A stretch of DNA of 64,000 nt, taken from the NCBI GenBank assembly GCA_963575745.1, contig CAUYUJ010014194.1, positions 1,130,001 through 1,194,000 of the forward strand. Reading direction: 5' to 3'. Made by a program: the position numbers and the translations under genes. Every line of letters starts with the position of its first letter. Position 1 is the first letter of the stretch. This stretch comes from Prorocentrum cordatum. Lineage: Eukaryota; Sar; Dinophyceae; Prorocentrales; Prorocentraceae. The notes below the pieces were generated by a model. It was not told where the DNA came from. It made no database searches and saw only the letters and a program-made list of their open reading frames with translations. Of this stretch, positions 53,710-64,000 are shown one piece after another.

Positions 53710-54355
53710 AGATCCGCCACCGTACCTCGTGGCAGACCGACGCGTGTGTTATTGTTCGCCCTCCAATGGCTTCCAGTGTCTCGCCAGATCCATAGATAGC
53801 CTCCGAGAGCCTCCAAAGGCTTTCCAGAGCCCCCCAAGGCCTCACCACACCTCCTAGAGCCTCTCAGGATCTCATCGGGTCTCTTGGGACGTATCAGGGC
53901 CAGCCAGGGCCTCCCCAAGGCTCCCCAGGCTCTCCGAAAGCCACAGGGCACGCACAGCGAGCCCCAAGACGACCCCCCGCGAGGCCCAAGCTGCCACCAG
54001 CCGCTGCGCCAGCATACCCCCCAGTAGTGTCAACTCGTATTTACCAAATCCGTGGGGGGCGCGTTTGTTTTGTTCCGTAGTTTCTCGCTTTTTGAAGAAG
54101 AACAACAAAAACACTGTTCGGGCGAATCGCGAGGCGGCGCCCGCCAAATTGAAAATCAACGGGGCGGCGCCGACGCCCGGCCGGCCACCGGCGAAAGCGA
54201 GCCAGGGCGCCCCTCTTTCTGTCGAACCGATGCTGGCCTGCGGGCAAGGCGGGCTGGACGAAAGTGGGGCGCAGCAAAGGGGGGATTTGCCAAGCAGCTC
54301 ACGTCGCCGATGTTCCAAGCGCCTCCTGGCGCCGAAAGCGGCCATGCGTCGAGGA
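53710..54355. other. Unassigned sequence
   Basis: 53780-53960 has CTCCAAAGGCTTTCCAGAGC / GCCTCCCCAAGGCTCCCCAG words resembling a decayed CTTGG-type array. 54290-54355 resembles 22485-22560. No gene. Confidence 0.4.
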
Positions 54356-54359
54356 CCAT

Positions 54360-54480
54360 CCTGCTCCTCCTCCTCCTCCTCCCCCTCCTCCTCCTCCCCC
54401 TCCTCCTCCTCGTCCTCCTCCTCCTCCTCCTCCTCCTTCTCCTCTTTCTTCCCCCTCCCCCTCCTCTCTCCTCCTCCCCC
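54360..54480 (+). repeat. TCC microsatellite
   Basis: Imperfect (TCC)n with CCC, CGT and TTC variants. Confidence 0.95.
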
Positions 54481-55054
54481 CTGGCGCGCGTGATTAATAA
54501 AAGTATCGCGCCCAGCGGGGTCTATTCATCAGCCCCGGGGGGGTCACCAAGCTGACATTAGTGCCCGACGATGCTAACTCCACGCTGGCACGTGATGGTT
54601 AGACTAATCCTCACATCTTCCTCGAGGAATGCCACAAGCAGTTCCCATCAAAGTGCCATGTAGCCACGAGCATGTAAGAAAAGAGGTGGCAGCGGCTGGA
54701 GATGAAGCCCTTAAGATAACTAAACGGCCACGGCGATGATGAATTGATCCACGCTACGCTAAGCTGAAATCATGGCAAGAGTACAGCATCCCCACACGGG
54801 ATTTTCAAATCCTTGAGGGTTTACAACGTCGATTGCCTCCCCGTCCAGTGCGGTCTGGCATGACAATGTTGAGCATGATAACATGTTTATATAAACAAAA
54901 AATGCGGTTCGCACAAAAGCTTGTGTGATGCATGGCTCTCAGGAAGCCATCGGTTGAGGGTCTCGTACTCCTCCCCCCTCCCCCCTCCCTCCTCCCACGT
55001 CTCGAAACAAAAATCGTGACGTCGGATGTCTGAGAAGGGCGGAAGGCAGGGTGC
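54481..55054. other. Unassigned sequence
   Basis: AT-richer than its surroundings. No gene or ordered repeat recognised. Confidence 0.45.
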
Positions 55055-55059
55055 GCATG

Positions 55060-56110
55060 GCGGCATCTCGGAGCTTCGGATCGTAAGGATGGCTCGACAG
55101 TAACGGGCTGGACAACCTCGGGAGCAGCATGTCGGAGCTCAGCATTTGAAAGATGTCCCAAGCGAAACGAGCCGTTCTACCTCTCGCTTTCCGAAGGGTC
55201 CTCTCATGCAACTCCCTTCCTCCTCCCTCCTCATCCTCCTCCTCCTCCTCCTCCTCCTCCTCCTCATCCTGCCTACTCCCTCATCACCCTCCTCCTCCTC
55301 CTCTTCCTCCTCCCTCCCGTTTCCTCCTAGTCCTCTTGCTCCTCCTCCACCTCTTCCTCCTGAACGGAGTCTCGGAGCTCTGAGTTGCGAAGATGTCTCA
55401 AGCGAAATGCGCCAGACCACCTCGCGAGCGGCATTTCGGAGCTCAAAATATCGACGATATCTGAAGCAAAACGGGTCAGACCACCTCTCGCGCTGCATAT
55501 CGGGGCCCAGAGTTTGGAGAATGTCTCAAGCGAAACGGGCCAGACTAACTCGCGCGCAGCATCTCTGAGTCCCGAGCTGGGGGAATGTCTCAGACGAAAC
55601 GGGCCGGACCACCTCTCGCGCGGCATATCGGCGCCCAGAGTTGCGAGGATGTCTCAGGCGAAACAGGCTTGACCACCTCGGGCGCGGCACCTCAGAGCTC
55701 AGAGTTGCGAGGTTGTCCCATGCGAAACGGGCCAGACCATATCTCGCGCGGCAGCTCGGAGATCCGAGTTGCGAGGATGCCTGATGCGAAACGGGCTGGA
55801 CCACCTCGCGCGGGCCATCTCGGAGCCCCGAGATGCGAGGATGCCTTATGCGGAACGGACTGGACCACCTCGCGCGCGGTATCTCTGAGCCCCGAGTTTC
55901 GAAGATGTCTCAGGCAAAACGGGCCGGACCACCTCGCGCGCATCATCTCGGAGCTTAAAATTCGAGGATGTCTCAAGCGAAACGGGCCAGACCAATTCGC
56001 GCGCGGCGTCCCAGAGGCCAGATTGTCGAGGATGTCTCAAACGAAACAGCCCCCCGCCAACTCAGAAACGAGAGTTGTAAGGATGTCTCAAGCGAAACGG
56101 CCCGGACCAC
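55060..56110 (+). repeat. 64-bp minisatellite split by a TCC tract
   Basis: Units contain GATGTCTCAAGCGAAACGGG, CCAGACCACCTCGCGCGCGG and CATCTCGGAGCCCAGAGTT. Unit starts near 55391, 55456, 55521, 55585, 55650, 55712, 55778, 55841, 55905 and 55968 give a spacing of 62-66 bp. A diverged pair of units (55075-55195) is separated from the rest by a 150-bp TCC tract (55215-55370). About 13 units in all. Confidence 0.9.
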
Positions 56111-56212
56111 CATATTTGTTGAGGATGCCGGCTGGAACTAGCTTCTACCACAACAGCACCCCGTTCAGCAAGCTGTTTGGGGAAGTAAATAATTAGATCA
56201 GCTCTGCTAAAC

Positions 56213-57130
56213 CTGATCTAGCCACGAACAACGACCTTGGAGGACAAGTGGGCGTCACTTGCGAGGAAGAGAAAAACAAAGAAGATAATACCTATAGGGT
56301 GCATCATGCTGATTCCCGTGTTGTCCGTTTGACGCTGTGCCGCTTGACGGCGCATTATGCTGTTTCCCGTGTTGTCCGTTTGACGCTGTGCCACTTTGTC
56401 GGGGCGTCTCCGACCATCTTGGAGCCCTGTTGGGCAGCCTTCGGGCTCTGGGGCGTCTCCGACGACCATCTCGGGGCCGTCTTTAGCAGACTTGGGGCCC
56501 TCTCGGGGGTCTCTGAGGTCTGGGGACCTCTTGGAAGCTTCTTGGGGCCTTTTGGGGGCCTACTGGGGCCTCGTGGCGAACTTCTTGGACGGAGAACCCA
56601 AAATGCCGGTCCGTGCTCCCCCTCCGAGGCCCCTCCTGGGGCGTTCCTGGGGCTTGCTTAAGCCGTCGTGGAGACCTCTTCGGCCGTCTTGGAGGCGTCT
56701 TAGGCCGTCTGTGCGCTCTCTTGGGGGCTTCTCAGGTCGTCTTGGGGCGACCTGTAGGGCCTCTTGGAACGTCTTGGAGCGTTGGGAAGCCGAACAAAAA
56801 GGAAAACGCGAAAAACCTTGGAAACAAAACCCAAGGGAAATCAATGAATGCTGACTCTTGGGTCTCTTTTGGGGGCCTCTTGAGGCTTCCAGGGGCGTCT
56901 TGGGGGCTTCTTGGGCCATCTTGAAGCCACCTTGGGCGTCTTGGACCGGCCTTTCGGCGACTCGTGGCTCTCTTCTCGGACCATCTTGCGGACCATCTTG
57001 GGACCGCCAATGCTGCACGGAAGCGCGCCTGCCGAGATGGGGCCGTCTTCCGCCGGCGTTCGCCACGTGGTCTGGGCCATGTCCCGGGGGGTATCCCCCA
57101 ACCCCCGCAGGGGAACACTAAACGGGAACC
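56213..57130 (+). repeat. Composite dispersed repeat, copy 5
   Basis: Head (GATCTAGCCACGAACAACGA, CTGTGCCGCTT), CTTGG minisatellite and tail with GGGGGGTATCCCCCAACCCC and AACGGGAACCC, in the same order as copies 1 and 2. The preceding 64-bp array replaces the TCC-linker-83-bp part. Confidence 0.85.
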
Positions 57131-57179
57131 CGTGGAAAGACCTTCCAAAACTGAGGGAAACCAGCGAATTTTGACTATT

Positions 57180-57955
57180 GCGGCTCCCAGGGAGCCTCTC
57201 GGAGGCCTCCACCGCTCAGTCGGCGGCACGTGGCCCTTTCGAACCATCTTGCGGGTCATCTGCCGCCCGTGCCGCCCGAAAGCGCGTCCGCCGAAATGGG
57301 GCCGTTTTCCGCCGTCTTCCGCTGGGCCTCTGGGGCTGTCTTGAAGGCGTCTTGGACCGTCTGGGCGCTGCCTTGGGGGCCTCTTAGGCCGTCTTGGGGG
57401 GATCTTTGAGGCGTCTTAGGTCGTCTTCGAGCGTCGGGAAGCCGAACAGGCGAGAACGCCAAAAAACTTCAGAACCGTGGAGCACCAGTGACTTTCGACT
57501 CTGGGAACTCCCCCGGGGAGCCTCTTGGAGGCCTCCGGGACCGTCTTGTGGGCTCCCTGGGCCGTCTACACCATGCGAGATGCTGAAGAAATCATGGGTT
57601 AAGGAATTCATAGTCTCAGAATTTGAACAAAAACCCAGAATTTCGATCGAGATCTTAGGATTTACACTGAAACATTAAGAATAATCGAGACTCTGGCCGA
57701 AAACTGAAGTTTTCTTAAGCATCGCATGGGGTGTACACCGCTCAGTCGGCGGCACGTGGTCCTCTTGGACCATCTGGTGGGTCATTTGGGACCGCCCGTG
57801 CCGCCCGAAAGCGCGGCCGCCGAAGGTGGAGCTGTCTTCCGCCGTCCTCCGCCGGCGTTCGCCGCGTGGCCGGGGCCACGTCCTGGGGGGTGCCAGCCCG
57901 AGGCCCCCCCAAGGGAACACACCACGGGACCCCCTCCGCAGAGGTCGGGGGACAA
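57180..57955 (+). repeat. Additional CTTGG array and repeated tail
   Basis: A further CTTGG-type array (57180-57560) is followed by about 170 bp of AT-rich text and a second tail-like module (57720-57955) with TCAGTCGGCGGCACGTGG, GCCGCGTGGCCGGGGCCACG and CACGGGACCCCCTCCGC. Confidence 0.75.
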
Positions 57956-59560
57956 ATTGGCCGGCCTGGGCTAAAAAATGAACAATACTGAACGATCGAG
58001 GCGGCGCCGAGGCAGCCGTGAGGGCCTACAACGGCATGCCAAACGTCCGACAAGCGGCCGAACCTATCGGAGACTGCCTCCAACACTTCCACGATTGCTC
58101 ATGCCAGTGCAAGAACGATCCAGATGATCCCAAGACCAGCCCAGCAAAGCCCCAACATGCACCATGCTACCACACGCCTCCAAAGCGGCCCGCGGATGAT
58201 CCCTCAGAGGCCAAAACACATGCTTGCCAGAGTGCATGTTTTTTTTTTTCTGATCACAAAGGCAGATCGGCAGCACCCAACATGATCTCAATAAGTACAT
58301 ACTCAGACATCTGCACGAGGCACCATCCTGGCTTCCGCCAATGAGCGGAGCCCTGGACGAACTTCCAAAGGCATGTCGCGGTGCCTTTGCACGGCAGCCG
58401 TCATGATTCGATCAGGCTCCTGGCGTTCACCCCTCGTCTGCTCACGCGCCGCGCATCTTCAAATACTCGCGGTTCGGCACAAGGGCCGCGTCAAATGCTG
58501 TTAGAACGGCCGAACCAAAGTCCATCACCATGGCCGCACAAAGGACCACGCGTAACATAATGATTAATAGATTGGGTGCCTCCTCGGCGAAATGATGAAC
58601 ACGTGGTGGAGCTGAGTATCGCCCCACGCTCAGTCATCCCCAAACGCGGGGGGGTGACGTGGTACTGAAGAGAAGAGACAGGTACTTTGACGTGAAATCC
58701 AAGCACGTAAACAAACCAAGTGTATGACTGTGGCCACCGTGCCTGGCATGCACGAACGCACACGACGAACAGAAGCAAACTGACTGACGAACACCTTGCT
58801 CACACCAATCAGCAAGAGCAGTGCACTGGCGCAACGCCTTCCTCGTCCTCTGGTATCCTCTGCAGCAGGACCGCACACGCGGCCTCGGGGCGCGGGGGCC
58901 GAGAGGGGAAACGCGCCGCGAACGCCCGTGCGGCCAGGGAGTGCGGGGCTGGCTGCAGCCGTGACGGCGCGGACGCTCCCAAATCAGCGCTTGCGCTGAA
59001 TGGGACCCTCGCGGACACTGCGAGGCTTTGTCGACAAAACAATGATCTCGGTGAGCGGCCTGGTTCCCCGGTTCCCGGGCCCCGGCTCCTGGGCTCCAGG
59101 CGTTGGACAAGGTGCTACCGGTTCCGGTGGGCGGCCCGGCTCCCCAGTCCCCAGTCCTGGATAAACTTTCCCACCGATCCCAGTCGGCGGCCAGGTTCGC
59201 AGGTTCCTAGAGAGGAAAGAATACGGGAAGTAGAGAAAGCGAGGAGAAAATCAACGAGCAGAGCAGAGAAGTTGTGTATCTGAGAGAGGAAGGGGGAAAA
59301 CAGAGCGAACAGAAGGAGTGACGAGAGACGACAGTACAGCGTAGAGAGCAAAGGGACCACATATCTCTATTACGAGTTATGAATGCAGCACTGTTGCACA
59401 GCGCAGACAACAGCAGAAGGTTCAATGTGGGAATTGGGAGTATGTAGTGATGGGTAGAAATCATGCGTAAGATACGCACCGAATAGATAGTAAAAAGGAA
59501 CGAGCACACAACAAAAGCAACGGAAAGCAAAGAGTACTGACTACGTGTTCAAGTGGTTCT
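57956..59560. other. Unassigned, less repetitive sequence
   Basis: Moderate GC with few repeats. ORFs such as 58720-59283 plus and 58634-59110 minus lack motifs. 59040-59210 carries repeated GGTTCCCGGGCCCCGG / CGGTTCCGGTGGGCGGCC-type words. This could be intron or intergenic DNA of a host gene, but no exon can be defended. Confidence 0.4.
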
Positions 59561-59564
59561 TGAA

Positions 59565-59751
59565 GGAACGAGTATTGCATAAACATACACTTTAGGAAGT
59601 CCGCGCGGATTTCTTGGATCTGGGCTGGACCCCCCTCCTTGGCACGCGGAGGGCGCCAGGGGCGGCGTCGGAGGCGCCACCAAGGAGCTCCAGCGCCGAT
59701 CCAAGAAACCCGCGCGGACCTCCGAAAGTTGTTGTTTAATAGCTTGTTATC
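59565..59751. mobile_element. Short inverted-repeat (hairpin) element, copy B
   Basis: The left arm GTCCGCGCGGATTTCTTGGA then TCTGGGCTGGA is mirrored at 59687-59722 with a few mismatches. Outer text GCATAAACATACACTTTAGG matches the left outer arm of copy A (8411-8592). The loop is GC-rich and different from copy A. Confidence 0.75.
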
Positions 59752-60580
59752 CGATCTCTGAAGCCGCGCGGAGCGTTCAACCTTGAGATCTCCTCGGCCA
59801 TCTATCTTCGCGCATCGCGCCCGGCGATGCGCGACGCTCGGATATCTTCGCACCCTCGCGCTCTCGCGCTGCCATCTTGGAGGAGGGTAACTGCTCTGCC
59901 CCAGACCGCGAAACGCGAAGCGCGATTGCCTTCGTGCCCACCGCCCCCGTCCAACGTTGACTCTTGACGGGGCCGCTGCCGCACCGGGGGCTTCGCTGCA
60001 ACACTGGGCGATCCTCGCCGAATCCCCAAGCAAATGGTCGACCCCATCGTCGGCATGGATTCGTGCGCGCCGCGGGCTGCTCTCTGCGGATCCCGGGCAA
60101 CGATCCTGGGCCGGAGGGTGCTCAGCCTTGAAAGGGCGCAACGGCGCCGCCGCGGCGTCGGCGCGGGGTAAACCTGCCGTTGCGTTCGGAATGGTATAAT
60201 TAGGGCCAAGGAGCCTCAACCACCCTGTCACGACGAGGACGAGGATCTCCTCCTACCTGAGTCAACCCTCTGCCAGGTTCAACACGTGAGCCACGATAGC
60301 GATAGATCAGGGAGAGGAGAGAGTTCGGATATCAGCTCGTGCTGAAGGTTCTGATTCTGGGGGCTCGGGCGCCGCGCCCGAGTCTGCCTGATCGCCAACT
60401 GCGAGAGCAGCCAGGGCTAGCGACCAGCCCCTAAGCCACGAGGCAATGGATGGAAAGCAGCAGCAGGCAGAGGATGAAGCCGGGGCAAACAGGCGCAAGT
60501 TGTTCCTGTGGAGAGGAGCAAAACACAGGGGAACAAAAGGAGGGGGGAGAGAGAGGAGAGAAAGAGAGCGAGGCAGAGGG
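59752..60580. other. Unassigned sequence
   Basis: No gene recognised; overlapping Arg/Ala-rich ORFs only. Confidence 0.4.
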
Positions 60581-60725
60581 ATAGAGAGAGAGAGAGAGAA
60601 CAAAACAAAAGCTGAAGAGAAAAACGAATAACATAACGGAGAGATTTAACAATCAGTAGCACAATACATAAAACAGAGAAAGAGGGGGAGAAAGAGAGAG
60701 AGAGAGAGAAGGAGACAGACAGGCA
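60540..60725 (+). repeat. GA-rich microsatellite
   Basis: GAGAGAGA and AGGGAGAGA runs, partly interrupted by A-rich text. Confidence 0.8.
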
Positions 60726-60747
60726 GACGGCACACAGCCGTGGGGGG

Positions 60748-61002
60748 AGGAGGAGGAGGAGGAAGAGGAGGATGAGGAGGAGGAGAAGGAGAAGGAGAAC
60801 GAGGAGGACGAGGAGGAGGACGAGGACGAGGATGATGATGGTGGTGGTGGTGATGATGCCGACGATGAGGTGGAGGAGGAGGAGGAGGAGGAGGAGGAGG
60901 AGGAGGAGGAGGGGGAGGAGGAGGAGGAGGGGGAGGAGGAGGAGGAGGAGGAGGAGGAGGAGGAGGAGGAGGAGGAGGAGGAGGAGGAGGAGGAGGAGGA
61001 GA
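60748..61002 (+). repeat. GGA microsatellite
   Basis: Imperfect (GGA)n with GAT and GGT variants near 60830-60870. It abuts a CTTGG-type array, a pairing also seen between TCC tracts and composite-repeat modules. Confidence 0.95.
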
Positions 61003-61039
61003 GCTGTCACATGCGACAACTTTCGTCTTCACTTCTTGA

Positions 61040-61720
61040 GGAGCCCTCACGTGCCTTCGTTTGGGCAGTCTTGGGGTCTCTATTGGGCCGCTCGTGGGTT
61101 GTTTTGAGGCCTCTCGCGTGTCTCTTTTGGGCCTTTTGCGGGCCTCTTGTGGGCCTCTCGGGGCGGAAGGCTCGGATTGTCGGCTTTCCCCCTCTTGGGC
61201 CCTTCTTGGAGCCCTCCTGGGCCCTCTTGGGCCGTCTGTGGCGCCTCTGGGGCCATTTTGGGGCTCTCTTGGAGGCCGCTTGAGCACTCTCGGGGCAGGC
61301 TTGGGGGCCTCTGGGGCCGTCCTGGAGCGTGGGAAGCTCGAAGAGGCGAGCACCCCAAAACCATTGAGAACAGCAGGAGCATCTATGATTTTTGCCTCTC
61401 CGGGCCCTCTGGGGGGCCTCCTCAGTGCCTCTGTTGGCCCCTCTGGGGCTTCCTGACACCTCTTGGGGCGGAAGGCTCGAATCGTCGGTTCGTGTTCCTC
61501 ATCTTGGGCCCTTCTTGTGGCCGTCTTGGGGCCCTCTTAGGCAGTCTTGGACGCCTCTTGGGCCGTCTTGGAGCCCTCCTGGGCTATTGGGTCGTCTTGG
61601 GGCAGTCTTGGGGGCCATTTGGGTCGTCTGGGGACGTCGAAAGCTCGAAAAGGCGAGAATCCAAAAGATCTCGAGGTCCTCTGGGGAAAGCTCTTGGGTC
61701 TCTCTTGCATCCATTGCCTC
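61040..61720 (+). repeat. CTTGG-type minisatellite
   Basis: Units such as CTCTTGGGCCGTCTTGGAGC and CTTGGGGCCCTC fill the interval, including two near-identical phrases with GGGGCGGAAGGCTCGAAT (near 61160 and 61455). No head or tail module is present. Overlapping ORFs (such as 61147-63057) are artefacts. Confidence 0.85.
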
Positions 61721-61729
61721 GTGCCCCCA

Positions 61730-63335
<1,606 letters not shown>

Positions 63336-63541
63336 GCCACGTGTTACGGCCCGCCGACGACCGGAAATACTAAATGTCACACGCCAGGGCATCCGTGCTC
63401 CCTGGCGCACAGACCACCGAGAAAGCTGAGCTGGCACGGTGGCGGCACTTGCCACAGGCAGCTGGCGAACCACCGCCCCCGGCCAGCGTCGATGGAGAAG
63501 AGGGCGCCGGGCGGGGGGGCTCCGCGCGAGCCAAGGCCCGC

Positions 63542-63655
63542 CTCCGCGGGGGTGAAGCCGTCGCAGCTGGCGTCGAAGACGCGCGTGCGTCCGCTGGCGG
63601 CGAAGAGCGAGCCGCCGAAGACGCTGGCGAGGGACAACTGCAGCATCTCGGCCGG
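63542..63655 (-). CDS. Possible polyketide ketosynthase exon (fragment)
   Basis: A 38-residue stretch reads PAEMLQLSLASV, then SGRTRVFDASCDGFTPAE. It aligns with the ketosynthase segment between the active-site Cys and first His (SPEM..QLS.A...GRC..FDA.ADG...EG). The FDAxxDGxxxxEG block is well conserved in type I polyketide synthases, which dinoflagellates have in large numbers. No catalytic residue falls in this fragment, and similarity stops after TPAE, where GAG is followed by GCGGGC. That could be a GC-type splice donor or simply a break. The larger ORFs 63374-63957 on both strands are otherwise unremarkable. Confidence 0.4.
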
Positions 63656-64000
63656 GCGGGGAGGCGCCCGACGCACGCCCGCGCCGGCTGGCCGGGCACA
63701 CCCTGGGCCCGGGGTCGGTGCGTGGGCCCTCCCGGCTCGGCCAAAGAGGCACCCACCCAGATCTCCAACTGGTTTTGGTGTGCCCCGTCCTGCGGCTCTT
63801 CCCGGAATTCGGCCTCTGGGGCCCGGCGCCGGGACCCAGTCGGTGAGTTGAGCCGTGCGTCCAGCAGGCTGCATTTGCACAAGCGTGCAAGCAAGCCAAA
63901 TGCCTGAGCGGACGGACGACACGCCAAACGCCTGCACATACAGGGCAGACGTGCCAAAGGCGCGCGGGGAGGACGAAGGGAGGAGCAGGAGCAGGGAGAT
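63656..64000. other. Unassigned GC-rich end of window
   Basis: No further ketosynthase similarity could be read on either side of the short fragment. Confidence 0.4.

Overview
This window reads as a repeat-saturated nuclear segment of a dinoflagellate genome. The strongest evidence is a degenerate copy of the dinoflagellate trans-spliced leader, 17 of 22 positions by my alignment with the AGCCATTTTGGC core intact, 70 nt upstream of an intronless ORF on the minus strand (23575-24408). Supporting evidence is the high GC, the non-LTR retrotransposons with C-terminal RNase H domains, a DIRS-like tyrosine-recombinase retroelement, and the large load of TCC/GGA, TAG and CAT microsatellites. A Prorocentrum-like species is my guess from general composition; the sequence does not prove it. 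I see no bacterial operons, rRNA, tRNA or CRISPR.

Layout. 1-5 kb: copies of a composite modular repeat (a conserved head, a CTTGG-rich minisatellite, a GGGGTACCCC-type tail, an 83-bp tandem array, and TCC tracts at the junctions). 6-9.5 kb: GC-rich sequence with two different terminal-inverted-repeat elements and a possible retrotransposon scrap. 10.2-17 kb (minus): a nearly complete but frameshifted LINE with ORF1, endonuclease, reverse transcriptase, zinc-binding region, RNase H and a Cys-rich tail. 17.1-22.1 kb: microsatellites, a 73-bp minisatellite of about 14 units and foldback elements. 23.6-24.5 kb: the best candidate host gene, a Tyr/Ala/Pro-rich protein with a basic tail ending in Cys-Cys. 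25.4-27 kb: another composite-repeat copy. 27.5-29 kb (minus): a second, different RT family with a damaged active site. 30-32.9 kb: TAG arrays and a TTTGGGG-like heptamer array. 33-34 kb: foldback repeats. 35.6-37.7 kb: a LINE whose 5' half is inverted relative to its 3' half. 38-39.7 kb: two copies of a 113-bp dimer and another composite copy. 39.85-46.9 kb (plus): a DIRS-like element (gag-like ORF, RT, RNase H, tyrosine recombinase). 47-61.7 kb: more composite-repeat copies, a 64-bp minisatellite, hairpin elements and unassigned unique sequence. 61.7-63.3 kb: a 1.6-kb CAT array. 63.5-63.7 kb (minus): a short segment resembling a polyketide ketosynthase.

There is no joint pathway here. The biology is retrotransposition: mRNA recycling marked by the relict leader, three LINE copies of two types, one DIRS-like copy, and several small inverted-repeat families. 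Nearly all long ORFs elsewhere are artefacts of microsatellites or GC-rich sequence lacking stops. Coordinates of degenerate elements are approximate, and all family assignments rest on motif reading without a database search.
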